Shown: in pieces, positions 41,503-51,592 of the stretch
How the letters are laid out: the number at the start of each line of letters is the position of its first letter
Position numbering within the stretch: position 1 is the first letter of the stretch
DNA from: Brevundimonas sp. AAP58
Lineage (GTDB): Bacteria > Pseudomonadota > Alphaproteobacteria > Caulobacterales > Caulobacteraceae
Reading direction: 5' to 3'
Length of the DNA: 64,000 nucleotides
Assembly: GCF_001295975.1 (NCBI RefSeq)
Contig: NZ_LJHU01000018.1
Span: forward strand, 1 to 64,000
Made by a program: the position numbers and the translations under genes
Notes under the pieces: model-generated
What the model saw: the letters and a program-made list of their open reading frames with translations, nothing else
Databases searched by the model: none
Told to the model about the DNA's origin: nothing

Positions 41503-43632
41503 TCACCAGATCCGGACGCGCTGATCCGGCGACAGGTAATAGCGCTGGCCCGGCTGAACGTCGAAGGCCTCGTACCAGGCGTCGACGTTGCGGACCGGCC
41601 CGATCACGCGGAACTCCGCCGGGCTGTGCGGACCCGTGGCGACCTGGTTCCTCAGGAAGTCATCGCGGCCCTTGGACTGCCACACCTGGGCCCAGCCCAG
41701 GAAGAACCGCTGCTCGCCGGTGAAGCCGTCCAGCACCGGGGCCTCCTGGCCGTTCAGCGACAGCTGATAGGCCTCCAGACCCACCGCCACGCCCGCGGCG
41801 TCACCGATGTTCTCGCCCATCGACAGGGCGCCCTGGACGAAATAGCCCGGGAGGACCTCATAGGTGTCGTACTGGGCACCCAGACGCGCCGTCAGGGCCT
41901 CGAAGTTGGCGCGGTCCTCCGGCGTCCACCAGCTGCGCAATACGCCGTCGCCGTCAGACTTGGAGCCCTGGTCGTCGAAGCCGTGGCCGATCTCGTGGCC
42001 GATGACCCCGCCGATGGCACCATAGTTCACCGCCGGATCGGCGTTCGGATCGAAGAACGGCGGCTGCAGGATGGCGGCCGGGAAGACGATCTCGTTGTTG
42101 GTGGAGTTGTAATAGGCGTTCACCGTCTGGGGCGTCATGCCCCACTCGGCCTTGTCGACGGGCTCGTTGAGGCGGGCCAGCTGGTACTCCCAGCGGAAGC
42201 GTCCGGCGCGCTCGGCATTGCCGAACAGGTCGTCAGGGCGGATCTCCAGCGCGGAGTAGTCCCGCCACTGCTCCGGATATCCGATCTTGACCGTGAACTT
42301 GGCCAGTTTCTCCTGGGCGGCCGCCTTGGTCTCGGCACTCATCCAGTCATAGGTCTCGATGCGAAGCGCCAGCGCCCGGCGCAGATTGGCGACCAGCTCT
42401 TCCATCTGGGCCTTGGACTCGGCCGGGAAGTATTCGGCGACGTACTGGCGGCCCAGGGCTTCGCCGAGCGCGCCTTCCGTGAAGCCGATCGCGCGCTTGT
42501 CGCGGGGACGCTGCTCGGGCTGGCCCTGCAGATCGCGCTGGCGGAAGGCCCACTGGGCGTCGGCGAACCGGGCCGACAGGCGCGAGGCGGCCTGATCGGT
42601 GGTGTGGAACGCCTGCCAGGCCCGCAGCGTCTCGATCGGCGTTTCCGCATAGATGGCGGCGATCTGTGGCATGGCCGTGTTCTGGCGCACGATCAGGCGG
42701 GGGATGTCGCCCAGACGGGCCGCGCCGAAATAGCCGTTCCAGTCGAAGCCCGGCGCGTCAGCGGCCAGCTGCTGGATGGTGTACTCGTTGTAGGTCCGGT
42801 CGCGGTTGCGGTTCTCGGCCGGCGTCCAGTGCGCCTGGGCGATGCGCGTCTCGAGATCCAGGATGCGCTGGGCGTTTCCGGCGGGGTCGTCCCAGCCGAT
42901 CATTTCCAGCATCCGGGCCAGGTAGGCCAGATAGAGCTCCTTCTTGTCGGCATAGAGCGGCGACAGATAGAAATCGCGGTTGGGCATGCCCAGGCCCGAC
43001 TGACCGGCGGAGACGACATAGCGGTCCGGCTGCTTCTGGTCCGTCGAGATGCCGGTGGCGAAGAAGGAGCCGCCCAGCGCCCCGATGGTCCGGCCCATGT
43101 AGGCCGCCATGGCTTCATGGCTGTCGATCGCCCGGATGGCCGCCAGATAGGGTTGCAGGGGCTGGTCATCCAGCGCCTCGATGCGGGCCACGTCCATGTA
43201 GCTGCGATAGGCGTCGGCGATCTTCTGCTCATCCGAGCCCGGGGCCAGGTCCGTCCGCGCCAGAAGAGCGGTGATCATCGCCTCCAGCCGGTTGTCCGAC
43301 AGATCGCGCAGAAGGGCGAAGGCGCCGTAGTTCGAACGGTCCGCCGGAATGGTAAGCTGGTCCAGCGCCGCGCCATTCGCGTAGCGCATGAAGTTGTCGC
43401 CCGGCGCCATCGACAGGTCCATGCCCGCAGGATCGAAGCCCCAGGTCCCGAAGCGCGGCGCCTCGACGCCTGCCCAGCCCGACGCTCCGATGCTGGCGGC
43501 CGGCGTCTGGAAGATCGACCAGATCGTGCAGGCCTCATCCAGGCAGGCGTGATCGTGGTCGGGACCATCGGCGAAGGCGGCGGAGGGGATCAGGAAGGCG
43601 GCCGCAGCGGCGCCGATCAGCAGTCTTTTCAT
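41503..43632 (-). CDS. pepO: Secreted M13-family (neprilysin-like, PepO) metallopeptidase
   Basis: 709 residues. Signal peptide MKRLLIGAAAAAFLIPSAAFA. The zinc site is VIGHEIGHGFDDQG (HExxH) with the third ligand in GENIGDAAGVAVGLEAY (ExxxD) about 60 residues later, and the substrate-binding NAYYN segment precedes it (NAYYNSTNNEIVFPAAILQPPFFD). It ends with the typical VDAWYEAFDVQPGQRYYLSPDQRVRIW. Acts in the periplasm or outside the cell on oligopeptides. M13 peptidases are expanded in Caulobacterales. Convergent with ppa. Confidence 0.95.
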   Translation of the reverse strand: MKRLLIGAAAAAFLIPSAAFADGPDHDHACLDEACTIWSIFQTPAASIGASGWAGVEAPRFGTWGFDPAGMDLSMAPGDNFMRYANGAALDQLTIPADRSNYGAFALLRDLSDNRLEAMITALLARTDLAPGSDEQKIADAYRSYMDVARIEALDDQPLQPYLAAIRAIDSHEAMAAYMGRTIGALGGSFFATGISTDQKQPDRYVVSAGQSGLGMPNRDFYLSPLYADKKELYLAYLARMLEMIGWDDPAGNAQRILDLETRIAQAHWTPAENRNRDRTYNEYTIQQLAADAPGFDWNGYFGAARLGDIPRLIVRQNTAMPQIAAIYAETPIETLRAWQAFHTTDQAASRLSARFADAQWAFRQRDLQGQPEQRPRDKRAIGFTEGALGEALGRQYVAEYFPAESKAQMEELVANLRRALALRIETYDWMSAETKAAAQEKLAKFTVKIGYPEQWRDYSALEIRPDDLFGNAERAGRFRWEYQLARLNEPVDKAEWGMTPQTVNAYYNSTNNEIVFPAAILQPPFFDPNADPAVNYGAIGGVIGHEIGHGFDDQGSKSDGDGVLRSWWTPEDRANFEALTARLGAQYDTYEVLPGYFVQGALSMGENIGDAAGVAVGLEAYQLSLNGQEAPVLDGFTGEQRFFLGWAQVWQSKGRDDFLRNQVATGPHSPAEFRVIGPVRNVDAWYEAFDVQPGQRYYLSPDQRVRIW

Positions 43633-43864
43633 GGAAATGTCCCGGGGTTGAGCCTCTGCGCGGTCTTGGGCGCGCTTGGGACCAGACCCTACGCCCCCGA
43701 ACCGGCGCGCAATCTTAAAAATCCTTCATCTTTGCGTGAGCGGCGTCAGGAAGGGTCAGCGGCGGCAGCGCGAGGACGCGCTAGGGTATTGAACCGGCCG
43801 TTGGCCCGGGATTGTCGATCGGCCGAGGGGGTGCCTATCCTCCCGGCGAGGCGGGGGATCACAG

Positions 43865-44683
43865 GTGACCGATACAGCTGCGGACGAAGCGACCTCGGTG
43901 GCCGGCGACCCCTTCGCCGCACTCGCTGACGTTTTCGCCGGCAGGCGGGCGCTGCTGCTTGAAGACGACCCGGCGCTGGCAGAGCATGTGGCAGATCGCC
44001 TTCTGGCGGCGGGGTTCGCGGCCGTCGAGCGGTTCGAGGCGGGGGAGGCCGCCCTGGAGGCCGCCCAGACCCGTCCCTACGACATTCTCATTCTGGACCG
44101 CCTGACCGCCGGACTGGATGGACTGGAAACGCTCAAGCGTCTGCGATCCGCGCCGGGTGTCTCTTCAGATGCGCCTGCGCTCATGCTGACCGCCCTCACA
44201 GGCGAGCGTCAGCGGGTCGAGGGTCTGCTGGGCGGGGCCGACGACTATCTGTCCAAGCCCATCGGCGACGAGGAACTCCTGGCCCGCATCGCAGCCCAGC
44301 TGCGCCGCGTTGCCCGTCGCTCCAAAGCGGTTTCGACCGACCTGACCAACGGCCCCTTCCGTCTGTCGCCCGGCGCGCGGACGCTGAAGCTCAAGACGCC
44401 CGACGGTGAACGACTGATCGATCTTTCACCGCTGGAGTTCGCGATCGTCTCAGAGCTGATGACCGCCCGTGGCCAGCCCGTGACGAAGACCATGCTGTGG
44501 GACCGTTGCTGGGTAGAATGGACCTTCCTTCCCGACAATTTCATCAACATCATCGATGCGCGCATTTCGGCCCTTCGGCGTCGGCTCAAGGAGCAGACGC
44601 CCGAGATCGGGGAGGATTTGCACCCGCTGATCGTCGCCGCGCGCAGCCAGAGCCTCGTGTTCCGCGATCTGGACCCGGCGTGA
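43865..44683 (+). CDS. OmpR-type response regulator
   Basis: 272 residues from GTG 43865. Receiver domain: LLLEDDPALAEHVADRLLAAGF, phospho-acceptor D in YDILILDRLTAGLDGLETL, LMLTALTG and DDYLSKPI. Winged-helix output domain from about 170: LIDLSPLEFAIVSELMTARGQPVTKTMLWDRCW...NIIDARISALRRRL. There is an N-terminal extension of about 28 residues before the receiver. First gene of a three-gene unit with a histidine kinase and a DegP-like protease, which points to envelope stress control. Confidence 0.93.
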   Translation: MTDTAADEATSVAGDPFAALADVFAGRRALLLEDDPALAEHVADRLLAAGFAAVERFEAGEAALEAAQTRPYDILILDRLTAGLDGLETLKRLRSAPGVSSDAPALMLTALTGERQRVEGLLGGADDYLSKPIGDEELLARIAAQLRRVARRSKAVSTDLTNGPFRLSPGARTLKLKTPDGERLIDLSPLEFAIVSELMTARGQPVTKTMLWDRCWVEWTFLPDNFINIIDARISALRRRLKEQTPEIGEDLHPLIVAARSQSLVFRDLDPA

Positions 44684-44713
44684 TCCCGAGGATGTGGTGA
44701 CAAGGTCAGCTCC

Positions 44714-46147
44714 GTGAGCCGCTGGGAGGCGCTTCGACGCCGGATGGACCTGTCGGCCCCCTTGACCTGGCTAAGTCGACGGACGACGACCCAACTCGCC
44801 TCGGCTCTGGCGATCCTCGCGGCTGTGGCCCTGTCTGGATCGCTGGTGATCACCGGCCGCGCGGCCCAGCTTGATCAGCGCCAGCAGGCCGCCCTGGCCG
44901 CGCTCGCTGACTTCGCCGCCATTGCCGTGAAGCTGCCGACCGACGTTGGCATGGACGCCGCGTCGATGACCGAGGCGGACGCGGCCTATGTGTCCGCGGT
45001 CCTGACCGCCTTCCAGGACGGTCCCGACCGCGAGGCGACGACGCTGGAGGAAACCTGCCGGACCGGACGGGGCGGGGCGGGTCTGCGGCTGGTCCGGGCT
45101 CCGGTCGGCAAGCCTGCCGGGCTGGCCGCGCTGGAAACGGCGCGGGCCACTCGGCTGACCCGTCTCGGACCCGATGTCTATCTGATCCGACTGGTGCCGG
45201 GAGATCTATGCCTGAACCGCGCCGTCGAGGCGGTGGTCGTGCGACGGTCTGTCGGTGCCCTGGAGGTCACGGTCGGCCGCGTCGTCGACCCGGCCGGCTC
45301 CGCCTGGCGGCAGGCCGTTCTGGCCGTCTTCGGCGTCGGCGTACTGATCCTCGCGGCGGGGCTGACGGCGGCGACCTTCGCCCGGCGTCGGCTGACCGCA
45401 GCCCTGGCCAAGGTCAGCAAGGCGCTGGATCGCGCCGCGGTCGGCGACTTCTCCTATCGCGCCCCCGAGGTTTCGGTGGCACCGGAGCTCACCGAACTTT
45501 CGAGGCAGGTCAACCGCACCCTGGACCGTCTGGACGAGCTGCTGACATGGCTGCGGGATTCGGCCGATCAGCTGGCTCATGATTTCCGAACCCCGCTGGC
45601 CAGGGCGACTGCTCGTCTCGATCAGCTGGCAGAAGCCGGCGACGCCCGCATGAGTGCCCGGCTGATCGGCGAGGCGCGCCAGGACTTGGCCGAGATCTCC
45701 CGCGCCATGACCGAGGCGATGGCGCTGCGCGACGGTGAGGCCTGGTCTTTCGAGAGCGTTCGCCTCGATACGCTCGCCGAGGCGGCCGTAGAGCTCTACG
45801 AGCCCATTGCCGAGCAGCGCGGCGTCCGCATCAGGGCCGAGGTCGAACCGGTCACCGTTCTGGGGGTTCGCTCCCTGCTGCAACGCGCGGTCGCCAACCT
45901 CGTGGACAACGCCGTGAAATTCTCGCCGGACGGCGGAACCGTCGTGATACGGGCGCGATCAGCGGTGGATGGGCCGATCCTGTCGGTGGCCGATCAGGGA
46001 CCGGGCATGGGCATGGCCAACGCCGGGCCTGACAGCCACGGCATGGGCCTCGCCTTCGTGCGCGCGAGCCTGCGCCGACACGGCGCACGAATGACGATTG
46101 ATGACGCCGCGCCTGGGACCATCGTCACGGCGCGTTTCGCGAGATAG
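44714..46147 (+). CDS. Sensor histidine kinase
   Basis: 477 residues from GTG 44714. Transmembrane helix about 27-47, a periplasmic sensor region of about 150 residues holding two cysteines (EETCRTG and GDLCLNR), a second helix about 200-225, a HAMP-like segment, and the H box LAHDFRTPLARATARLDQL (phospho-acceptor His). The ATPase has N box NLVDNAVKFSPDGG, G1 VADQGPGMGMA and G2 SHGMGLAFVRASL. The periplasmic cysteine pair could sense redox or folding state. Follows the response regulator by 30 bases. Confidence 0.93.
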   Translation: MSRWEALRRRMDLSAPLTWLSRRTTTQLASALAILAAVALSGSLVITGRAAQLDQRQQAALAALADFAAIAVKLPTDVGMDAASMTEADAAYVSAVLTAFQDGPDREATTLEETCRTGRGGAGLRLVRAPVGKPAGLAALETARATRLTRLGPDVYLIRLVPGDLCLNRAVEAVVVRRSVGALEVTVGRVVDPAGSAWRQAVLAVFGVGVLILAAGLTAATFARRRLTAALAKVSKALDRAAVGDFSYRAPEVSVAPELTELSRQVNRTLDRLDELLTWLRDSADQLAHDFRTPLARATARLDQLAEAGDARMSARLIGEARQDLAEISRAMTEAMALRDGEAWSFESVRLDTLAEAAVELYEPIAEQRGVRIRAEVEPVTVLGVRSLLQRAVANLVDNAVKFSPDGGTVVIRARSAVDGPILSVADQGPGMGMANAGPDSHGMGLAFVRASLRRHGARMTIDDAAPGTIVTARFAR

Positions 46148-46178
46148 GCTCGCTGAAAGACATCGAGGGGGAAACACC

Positions 46179-47486
46179 GTGAACCGCACCCGCTTCCTGG
46201 CGACGACCGCCATCGTTCTGCTGATGGCCGGGACGGCGTCCGCCCAGACCGCGCCTGAGTTTCCCCTGCCCTATGACAGCCAGCGCGGCGTCTTCAGCTT
46301 CGCCACCGGGCTCGAGCGGTCTCTGCCCGCCGTGGTCCGGGTCACGACGCTGGGCCGCTCCGCCGGACCTTCGCGGGATGGGTCCGAACCCACCGCCATG
46401 TCCGGCGGATCCGGTGTCATCATCGATGCGGACGAGGGCATCATCGTCACCAACCATCACGTCATCGAGGGCGGACAGACGTTCCGTGTCGACCTGTCCG
46501 ACGGGCGCCTACTGGACGCCGAGCTCATCGGCACGGACCTGGCGACCGATCTCGCGGTTCTGCGCATCCCTGCCGGCGGCCTGGCCGAGGTGGAGACGGT
46601 CGATTCCGACACGCTTCGCACCGGCGATCTCGCCTTCGCCGTCGGCTATCCGCTGGGGCTGGACCAGACCCTGACCATGGGCGTGATCTCGGGTCTCGGC
46701 CGCTCTGGCATGGGCGACGCGGTCGAGGACTACATCCAGACCGACGCCGCGGTGAACTCCGGCAACTCCGGTGGCCCGCTGCTGGACAGCCGGGGCCGGC
46801 TGATCGGCATCAACACCTCGATCCTGTCGGGCGACTTCTCGGGCGGCAACGACGGCATCGCCTTCGCCGTTCCCACCCGCATCATGATGTTCGTGGTCGA
46901 ACAGTTGCGCGCCAATGGCGAGGTCACGCGCGGCCGGATCGGCGCGACTCTCGGCTCGCTGACGGCCGAGCGGGCGGTCGAGCTGGGGCTGGGCTTCGTG
47001 CGCGGTGCCATCGTCGAGGATGTGGTTCCCGGATCGCCGGCCGACCGCGCGGGCCTGGTGCGCGGCGACGTCATCACGCGGATCCAGAACCGTCCGGTCG
47101 CCAACGCTGGCTCCGTCCAGGCCGTGGTCGGGATTGCGGCTCCTGGCACGCCCTTGACCCTGGTCTATCTGAGGGACTCGACAGAAGCGACGACGTCGCT
47201 GACCGTCGAGGTGTCAGAGTCCGGCGGCATCCAGATCGGCTCGACCGCCGTCCAGGCCTTTGGCGCAAGCTTCGCCGCCACCCCTTCCGGTATTCAGGTC
47301 CAGGCGGTCGAAGGCGGCTCGGCGGCCGCGGTGGCCGACCTGCGCGCCGGGGACATCGTGACCCATGTGGGCGGCCGCCGTGTCGACGATCTGGCAACGC
47401 TCGGAGCCGGACTCGGCGACCGCGAGAACCCCGTCCTGACTGTTATCCGCGGCGACGCCGAGCTCCGGGTGCGGATCGGCGGCTGA
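46179..47486 (+). CDS. Periplasmic DegP/HtrA-like serine protease
   Basis: 435 residues from GTG 46179, preceded by GAGGGGG. Signal peptide MNRTRFLATTAIVLLMAGTASA. Trypsin-like protease domain with His in VTNHHVIEGG, Asp in TDLATDLAVLRIP and Ser in NSGNSGGPLLDSRG. Two PDZ domains follow (about 250-340 and 350-435; GAIVEDVVPGSPADRAGLVRGDVI and VEGGSAAAVADLRAGDIVTHVGG). The preceding two-component genes probably control it; together they look like a Cpx-like envelope quality-control operon. A 6-base gap separates it from the convergent heparinase-family gene. Confidence 0.93.
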   Translation: MNRTRFLATTAIVLLMAGTASAQTAPEFPLPYDSQRGVFSFATGLERSLPAVVRVTTLGRSAGPSRDGSEPTAMSGGSGVIIDADEGIIVTNHHVIEGGQTFRVDLSDGRLLDAELIGTDLATDLAVLRIPAGGLAEVETVDSDTLRTGDLAFAVGYPLGLDQTLTMGVISGLGRSGMGDAVEDYIQTDAAVNSGNSGGPLLDSRGRLIGINTSILSGDFSGGNDGIAFAVPTRIMMFVVEQLRANGEVTRGRIGATLGSLTAERAVELGLGFVRGAIVEDVVPGSPADRAGLVRGDVITRIQNRPVANAGSVQAVVGIAAPGTPLTLVYLRDSTEATTSLTVEVSESGGIQIGSTAVQAFGASFAATPSGIQVQAVEGGSAAAVADLRAGDIVTHVGGRRVDDLATLGAGLGDRENPVLTVIRGDAELRVRIGG

Positions 47487-47492
47487 TCCCGG

Positions 47493-49307
47493 TCAGACCG
47501 GATCGCCAGCCGCGCCTGCGGGGCTCAGCTTCCAGCGGATCTTGGTCTCGGCATCGGTGCGCGCCGAGCCGCGCACCACGACCTGCAGCGAGCGCCGTGT
47601 CAGGCCGTCCTCGACGTGCACCGACGGCTCGATGGCCACATCCGGTCCATCGGTGCGGAACCACCAGCCCCGGCCGGAATGTCCGCGCAACAGGATGGAC
47701 CGACGATCCCGCGCCAGCGAGGCCTGCGCCCCTGGCTCCAGATGAAAACGGACCGCATATGGGGCCGCGATCTGGCGCACCTGACCGCGATGCTCGGCGC
47801 AGGGATACAGTCGTTCCTCAGCGCGCAGTTCGTCGAGCCGCTGATCCAGATACAGCCGCCGCTGATGCAGCAGACCATAGGCAGCCGCCCAGGCGTCGTG
47901 CTCGACTTCCAGCCAGACGGCGCCTTCGGCATCGCGGCGTTCGAGCGTCGTCTTCCAGGGGCGACCATAAAGGCGAGGCCCGAGCAGCTCCGCCTTCCAC
48001 CCTCCAAGAGGCTCGGCGAACGTGGTTTCGCCCAGGGTCAGAGTCGAATGGCCCGGCGATAGCCGCAGACCCTGCCGGTCAGGCGCGCGGGGCGTCCAGC
48101 CGCAGCCCGTGATCAACCGGTCCTTGCCGCAAACGACCTCCAGCGCCAGCGGTTGGGCGCAAGCCGCCTCTGACCAGGCCTCCTTGCCCGGAGATCCGGC
48201 GTCCGTCACGATCGTCAGCAGGGGTGAGCGGATGCGAACCAGCCCGCCGACCGTCCCGGTGGCCCCACCCGGCGTTTCGGCATGTTCGTCGTGAGCGCGG
48301 GCGGCCGCGACACGGGCAACCGTCGACGGCCCGCCGCCCTGCATGGCCGTAAGCCGACCATCGGGCAGAACCTGCAGTCTCAGCGCTGTCGTCAGCCTGA
48401 CGATCGCCCCGGAAATCGCTTCCGGCACCGGCTCCGATAACTGGGCCAGCGCTTCGTTGAGCGCCAGCAGGTCCAGCAGCAGCTCCAGCCCGGCTTCCGG
48501 GCTCCTTGAGGCGTGGGATCCGTCTCCCGCCACGGTCACGCGCAGGGCACCGACGAGCCTGCCAAGCCCCACCCGGCGTATCCTCTGTCCCGGCGTCCCG
48601 GCCAGGACCGCGCCCGCGAGGGCAGAGGCCACCAGCCGCTCGGCCTTTCCCGCCAGCCCACCCGGAGGACGCAGCAACTGCCGCGCCTGACGTCCCAGGA
48701 TGTCCGCCAGCCGGAACCTGTCCCCGTCGCTCGCCACCGCCCCCATCCGCCGCGCCGCGCAGGCCAGGTTGAAGGTCCGCCGCGCCAGGATCTGCGGGTC
48801 CCAGGCGAACGGCGACCAGCGCGCGAAGGTCTGGGCCCAGGCGAGCGTGAGCCGCAGCGCCTCTCGCGCGCCCCGCTCCTCGTGCAGCATCAGCGACGGC
48901 AGCCAGGCGAAGGCGTGCAGATCAGTGGCGAAGGCCTTGGACGGGCTCGGCCGGTTCCAAGGATCGCCCCCGGCCTCGACCTCCATGTGGGTCCCGGCGA
49001 GATGGAACTTGCCCGACAGGATCGCCTTGCCGACCGCGCCGTCGACGGGTCGGAAATCGCGCGGCGAGGCGGCGAAGGCCACCGCCTTTCCGGCCGCCAG
49101 CGTCTGGGCATAGCCGGGCAGGCCATACAGCTCGATCCACATCTGCCGTGTCAGCATGCGCCCGGCGATGGCGGGCCACAGCTGGGGCCCCGTCGCCACG
49201 CCCGCGCTCTTGACCGGCGTGCGCATCGGCGCCCCCCGCAGGCCCGGGATGGCGTCCGGCGCCACCGTCGGGCTCGACCGGTCTGCGAAGGGGCCAATGG
49301 GGTTCAA
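47493..49307 (-). CDS. Heparinase II/III-family protein
   Basis: 604 residues from a TTG (49307) that overlaps the rpe stop as TTGA; ATG 49226 ([10 protein letters not shown]) is the alternative. N-terminal helical toroid typical of alginate/heparin lyase-like proteins ([44 protein letters not shown]). The C-terminal heparinase II/III beta-sandwich starts around residue 400 ([40 protein letters not shown]). There is no signal peptide. In Caulobacteraceae it is regularly coupled to rpe. True substrate unknown. Confidence 0.88.
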   Translation of the reverse strand: MNPIGPFADRSSPTVAPDAIPGLRGAPMRTPVKSAGVATGPQLWPAIAGRMLTRQMWIELYGLPGYAQTLAAGKAVAFAASPRDFRPVDGAVGKAILSGKFHLAGTHMEVEAGGDPWNRPSPSKAFATDLHAFAWLPSLMLHEERGAREALRLTLAWAQTFARWSPFAWDPQILARRTFNLACAARRMGAVASDGDRFRLADILGRQARQLLRPPGGLAGKAERLVASALAGAVLAGTPGQRIRRVGLGRLVGALRVTVAGDGSHASRSPEAGLELLLDLLALNEALAQLSEPVPEAISGAIVRLTTALRLQVLPDGRLTAMQGGGPSTVARVAAARAHDEHAETPGGATGTVGGLVRIRSPLLTIVTDAGSPGKEAWSEAACAQPLALEVVCGKDRLITGCGWTPRAPDRQGLRLSPGHSTLTLGETTFAEPLGGWKAELLGPRLYGRPWKTTLERRDAEGAVWLEVEHDAWAAAYGLLHQRRLYLDQRLDELRAEERLYPCAEHRGQVRQIAAPYAVRFHLEPGAQASLARDRRSILLRGHSGRGWWFRTDGPDVAIEPSVHVEDGLTRRSLQVVVRGSARTDAETKIRWKLSPAGAAGDPV

Positions 49308-49972
49308 GCCGCGACGCCTTTCAGCCCCGCGATGTTGGCGGCATAGCAGGCCGGTCCGCCCTTGAACACGGCGGTACCGGCGACCAGGGCATCCGCCCCG
49401 GCCGCGACGCAGGCCCCGGCGTTCAGGGCGGTCACCCCGCCGTCGACTTGCAGGTGCGCCTTTGATCCGGCCGCATCCAGCAGGGCCCGCGTCCGCTCGA
49501 TCTTCCTCAGCGCGCTGTCGATGAAGGACTGGCCGCCGAAGCCCGGATTGACCGACATCAGCAGCACCAGGTCGACCAGGTCGATGACCTCGTCCAGCAC
49601 CGACAGAGGCGTTCCGGGGTTCAGCACCACACCCGCCTTGGCTCCCAGCTGGCGAATGCGACCGAGGGTCCGGTGCAGGTGCGGCCCGCTCTCCGGATGG
49701 ACGCTCAGGACGTCCGCTCCGGCGGCGCGATAGGCCTCCAGCCAGGGATCGACCGGCGCGACCATCAGGTGGACATCGAAGGGCAGGGTCGTGTGCGGCC
49801 GCAGCGCCTTCACCACGTCCGGGCCAATGGTGATGTTGGGCACGAAGTGGCCGTCCATCACATCGACGTGAACCCAGTCGGCCCCCGCCGCCTCGATCGC
49901 GGCGACCTCTTCGCCCAGTTTGGCGAAGTCCGAAGCGAGGATGGACGGGCAGATCAGGGGAGGGCTGGCCAT
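49304..49972 (-). CDS. rpe: Ribulose-phosphate 3-epimerase
   Basis: 222 residues. Interconverts ribulose-5-phosphate and xylulose-5-phosphate in the pentose phosphate pathway. TIM-barrel motifs: [34 protein letters not shown] (metal His/Asp), [14 protein letters not shown] and [13 protein letters not shown]. Length is normal. Translationally coupled to the heparinase-family gene downstream. Confidence 0.97.
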   Translation of the reverse strand: MASPPLICPSILASDFAKLGEEVAAIEAAGADWVHVDVMDGHFVPNITIGPDVVKALRPHTTLPFDVHLMVAPVDPWLEAYRAAGADVLSVHPESGPHLHRTLGRIRQLGAKAGVVLNPGTPLSVLDEVIDLVDLVLLMSVNPGFGGQSFIDSALRKIERTRALLDAAGSKAHLQVDGGVTALNAGACVAAGADALVAGTAVFKGGPACYAANIAGLKGVAA

Positions 49973-50116
49973 CCCTTGCGATTAGGCCGGGCCGCTCGCG
50001 CGGGCAAGCGTCGGCGCGCCCTTCGGCCCTGCGGGTTGGCTTCCCGGCCTCGCGCCACTAGGTTCCGCGCCAATCGGCCGACACCCACGGCCACCACAGT
50101 CTTCAGGAGACCCGAC

Positions 50117-51214
50117 ATGGACGACCTGGCCCCCCGCGCGACCGCCGCAGCCAAGGACAACCCGCTCGGTGTCGACGGCTTCGAGTTCGTCGAGTTCACC
50201 GGCCCCGACCCCCAGGCGATGATCCGTCAGCTGGAGGTTCTGGGCTTCGTCCAGACGCACCGCAATCCGGCCAACGGCGTCGTCCGCATGAAGCAGGGCG
50301 ACATCAGCTTCCTGGTCCACACCGATCCCAAGGGGCACGCCGGCGAGTTCGCAAAAGACCATGGTCCGTCCGCCAACGGCATGGCGTTCCGCGTCGCCGA
50401 CGCCAAGGCCGCCTATGAGGGCGCCATCGCACGCGGGGCCCATTCGGCCGAGATGCACGACGGCGGGGCGCTTGGACCCGGCGCCCATGTGCTCCGCGGC
50501 ATCGGCGGATCCTTGCTCTATCTCATCGATTCCTACGGCGAGAAGGGCTCGCTCTACGACGGATGGGACGAGGTCGAGGGCTGGGAAGAGGCCGAGCGCA
50601 AGAACAACGTCGGCCTCTATCTGCTGGATCACCTGACCCACAACGTGCGGCGCGGCCAGATGCGCACCTGGTCCGGCTTCTACGGCGAGGTCTTCGCCTT
50701 CGAGGAGCAGAAGTATTTCGACATCAAGGGCAAGGCGACGGGCCTGTTCTCCCAGGCCATGATCGCGCCCGACCGCGCCATCCGCATTCCCCTGAATGAG
50801 AGCCAGGACGAAAACTCCCAGATCGAGGAGTTCCTGCGCCGCTACAATGGCGAGGGCATCCAGCATATCGCCCTGGCGACCGACAACATCTTCGAGACGG
50901 TCGAGACGCTCAAGGAACGCGGCGTGCCCTTCCAGGACACGATCGAGACCTACTTCGAACTGATCGACAAGCGCCTGCCCAACCACGGCGAGGACGTGGC
51001 GCGGATGCGCAAGAACCGCATCCTGATCGACGGCTCGGACGAGGACGGCCTGCTGCTGCAGATCTTCACCCAGGACATGTTCGGCCCGATCTTCTTCGAG
51101 ATCATTCAGAGGAAGGGCAACCAGGCGTTCGGCGAGGGCAATTTCCAGGCCCTGTTCGATTCCATCGAGCTCGACCAGATCCGTCGCGGCGTGATCAAGG
51201 TCGACGCGAATTAA
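50117..51214 (+). CDS. hppD: 4-Hydroxyphenylpyruvate dioxygenase
   Basis: 365 residues from ATG 50117, preceded by AGGAGA; the open frame from 49673 runs antisense through rpe and is rejected. Converts 4-hydroxyphenylpyruvate to homogentisate in tyrosine breakdown. Two vicinal-oxygen-chelate domains; Fe(II) ligands are the His of LDHLTHNV, the His of GIQHIALATDNI and the Glu of PIFFEIIQRKG near the C-terminus. GEGNFQALFDSIELDQIRRG is the usual gating helix. No hmgA or fahA gene is adjacent. Confidence 0.96.
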   Translation: MDDLAPRATAAAKDNPLGVDGFEFVEFTGPDPQAMIRQLEVLGFVQTHRNPANGVVRMKQGDISFLVHTDPKGHAGEFAKDHGPSANGMAFRVADAKAAYEGAIARGAHSAEMHDGGALGPGAHVLRGIGGSLLYLIDSYGEKGSLYDGWDEVEGWEEAERKNNVGLYLLDHLTHNVRRGQMRTWSGFYGEVFAFEEQKYFDIKGKATGLFSQAMIAPDRAIRIPLNESQDENSQIEEFLRRYNGEGIQHIALATDNIFETVETLKERGVPFQDTIETYFELIDKRLPNHGEDVARMRKNRILIDGSDEDGLLLQIFTQDMFGPIFFEIIQRKGNQAFGEGNFQALFDSIELDQIRRGVIKVDAN

Positions 51215-51251
51215 GGTCGCGCCTCCTCACTGGCTGCCCTTCCTCGGCCCG

Positions 51252-51401
51252 TTGGCGGCGGCGGTCGTGGGCGGGCTGGTCGGCCAGTTCGGTCTCGGCG
51301 GCGGCTTCTGGACGGTGCTGATCGCGGCGCTGGTCGGCGGCTTTGTCCCGATCATCGCCTATCGTCTGTGGAAGTGGTCGCATCACAAGCGCGGACCCTA
51401 A
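51252..51401 (+). CDS. Possible small membrane protein after hppD
   Basis: A frame open from just before the hppD stop to TAA 51399-51401 reads as a coherent membrane peptide: glycine-rich helix AAAVVGGLVGQFGLGGGF, second helix VLIAALVGGFVPIIAYRLW, and a basic tail KWSHHKRGP. The only conventional start in frame is TTG 51252 (49 residues); an ATT further up would add the WLPFLGP segment. No clear ribosome-binding site, so read-through coupling from hppD would be needed. The rest of 51402-51592 shows nothing. Confidence 0.4.
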   Translation: MAAAVVGGLVGQFGLGGGFWTVLIAALVGGFVPIIAYRLWKWSHHKRGP

Positions 51402-51592
51402 TGTCCGCCGGGCCGACGTCCGTTTCTGACGTGTCGGCTTGCTAGGATTGCGTTCTGGGCCTTCGCTCAAAGGACGCGAGGCGGACTGAGTGGACTCAGT
51501 GGACGGTGTTTTTCGTTCGCCGACCTCGCTGGACCCGGCCACGCCGGTCGGTGCACGATGGCGACGCGCCAAACAGGAATGGATCCCGCCGC

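Noticed and set aside
41500-43929. 809-codon plus-strand frame opposite the M13 peptidase
   Set aside because: Antisense shadow. The peptidase has signal peptide, HExxH and normal length.
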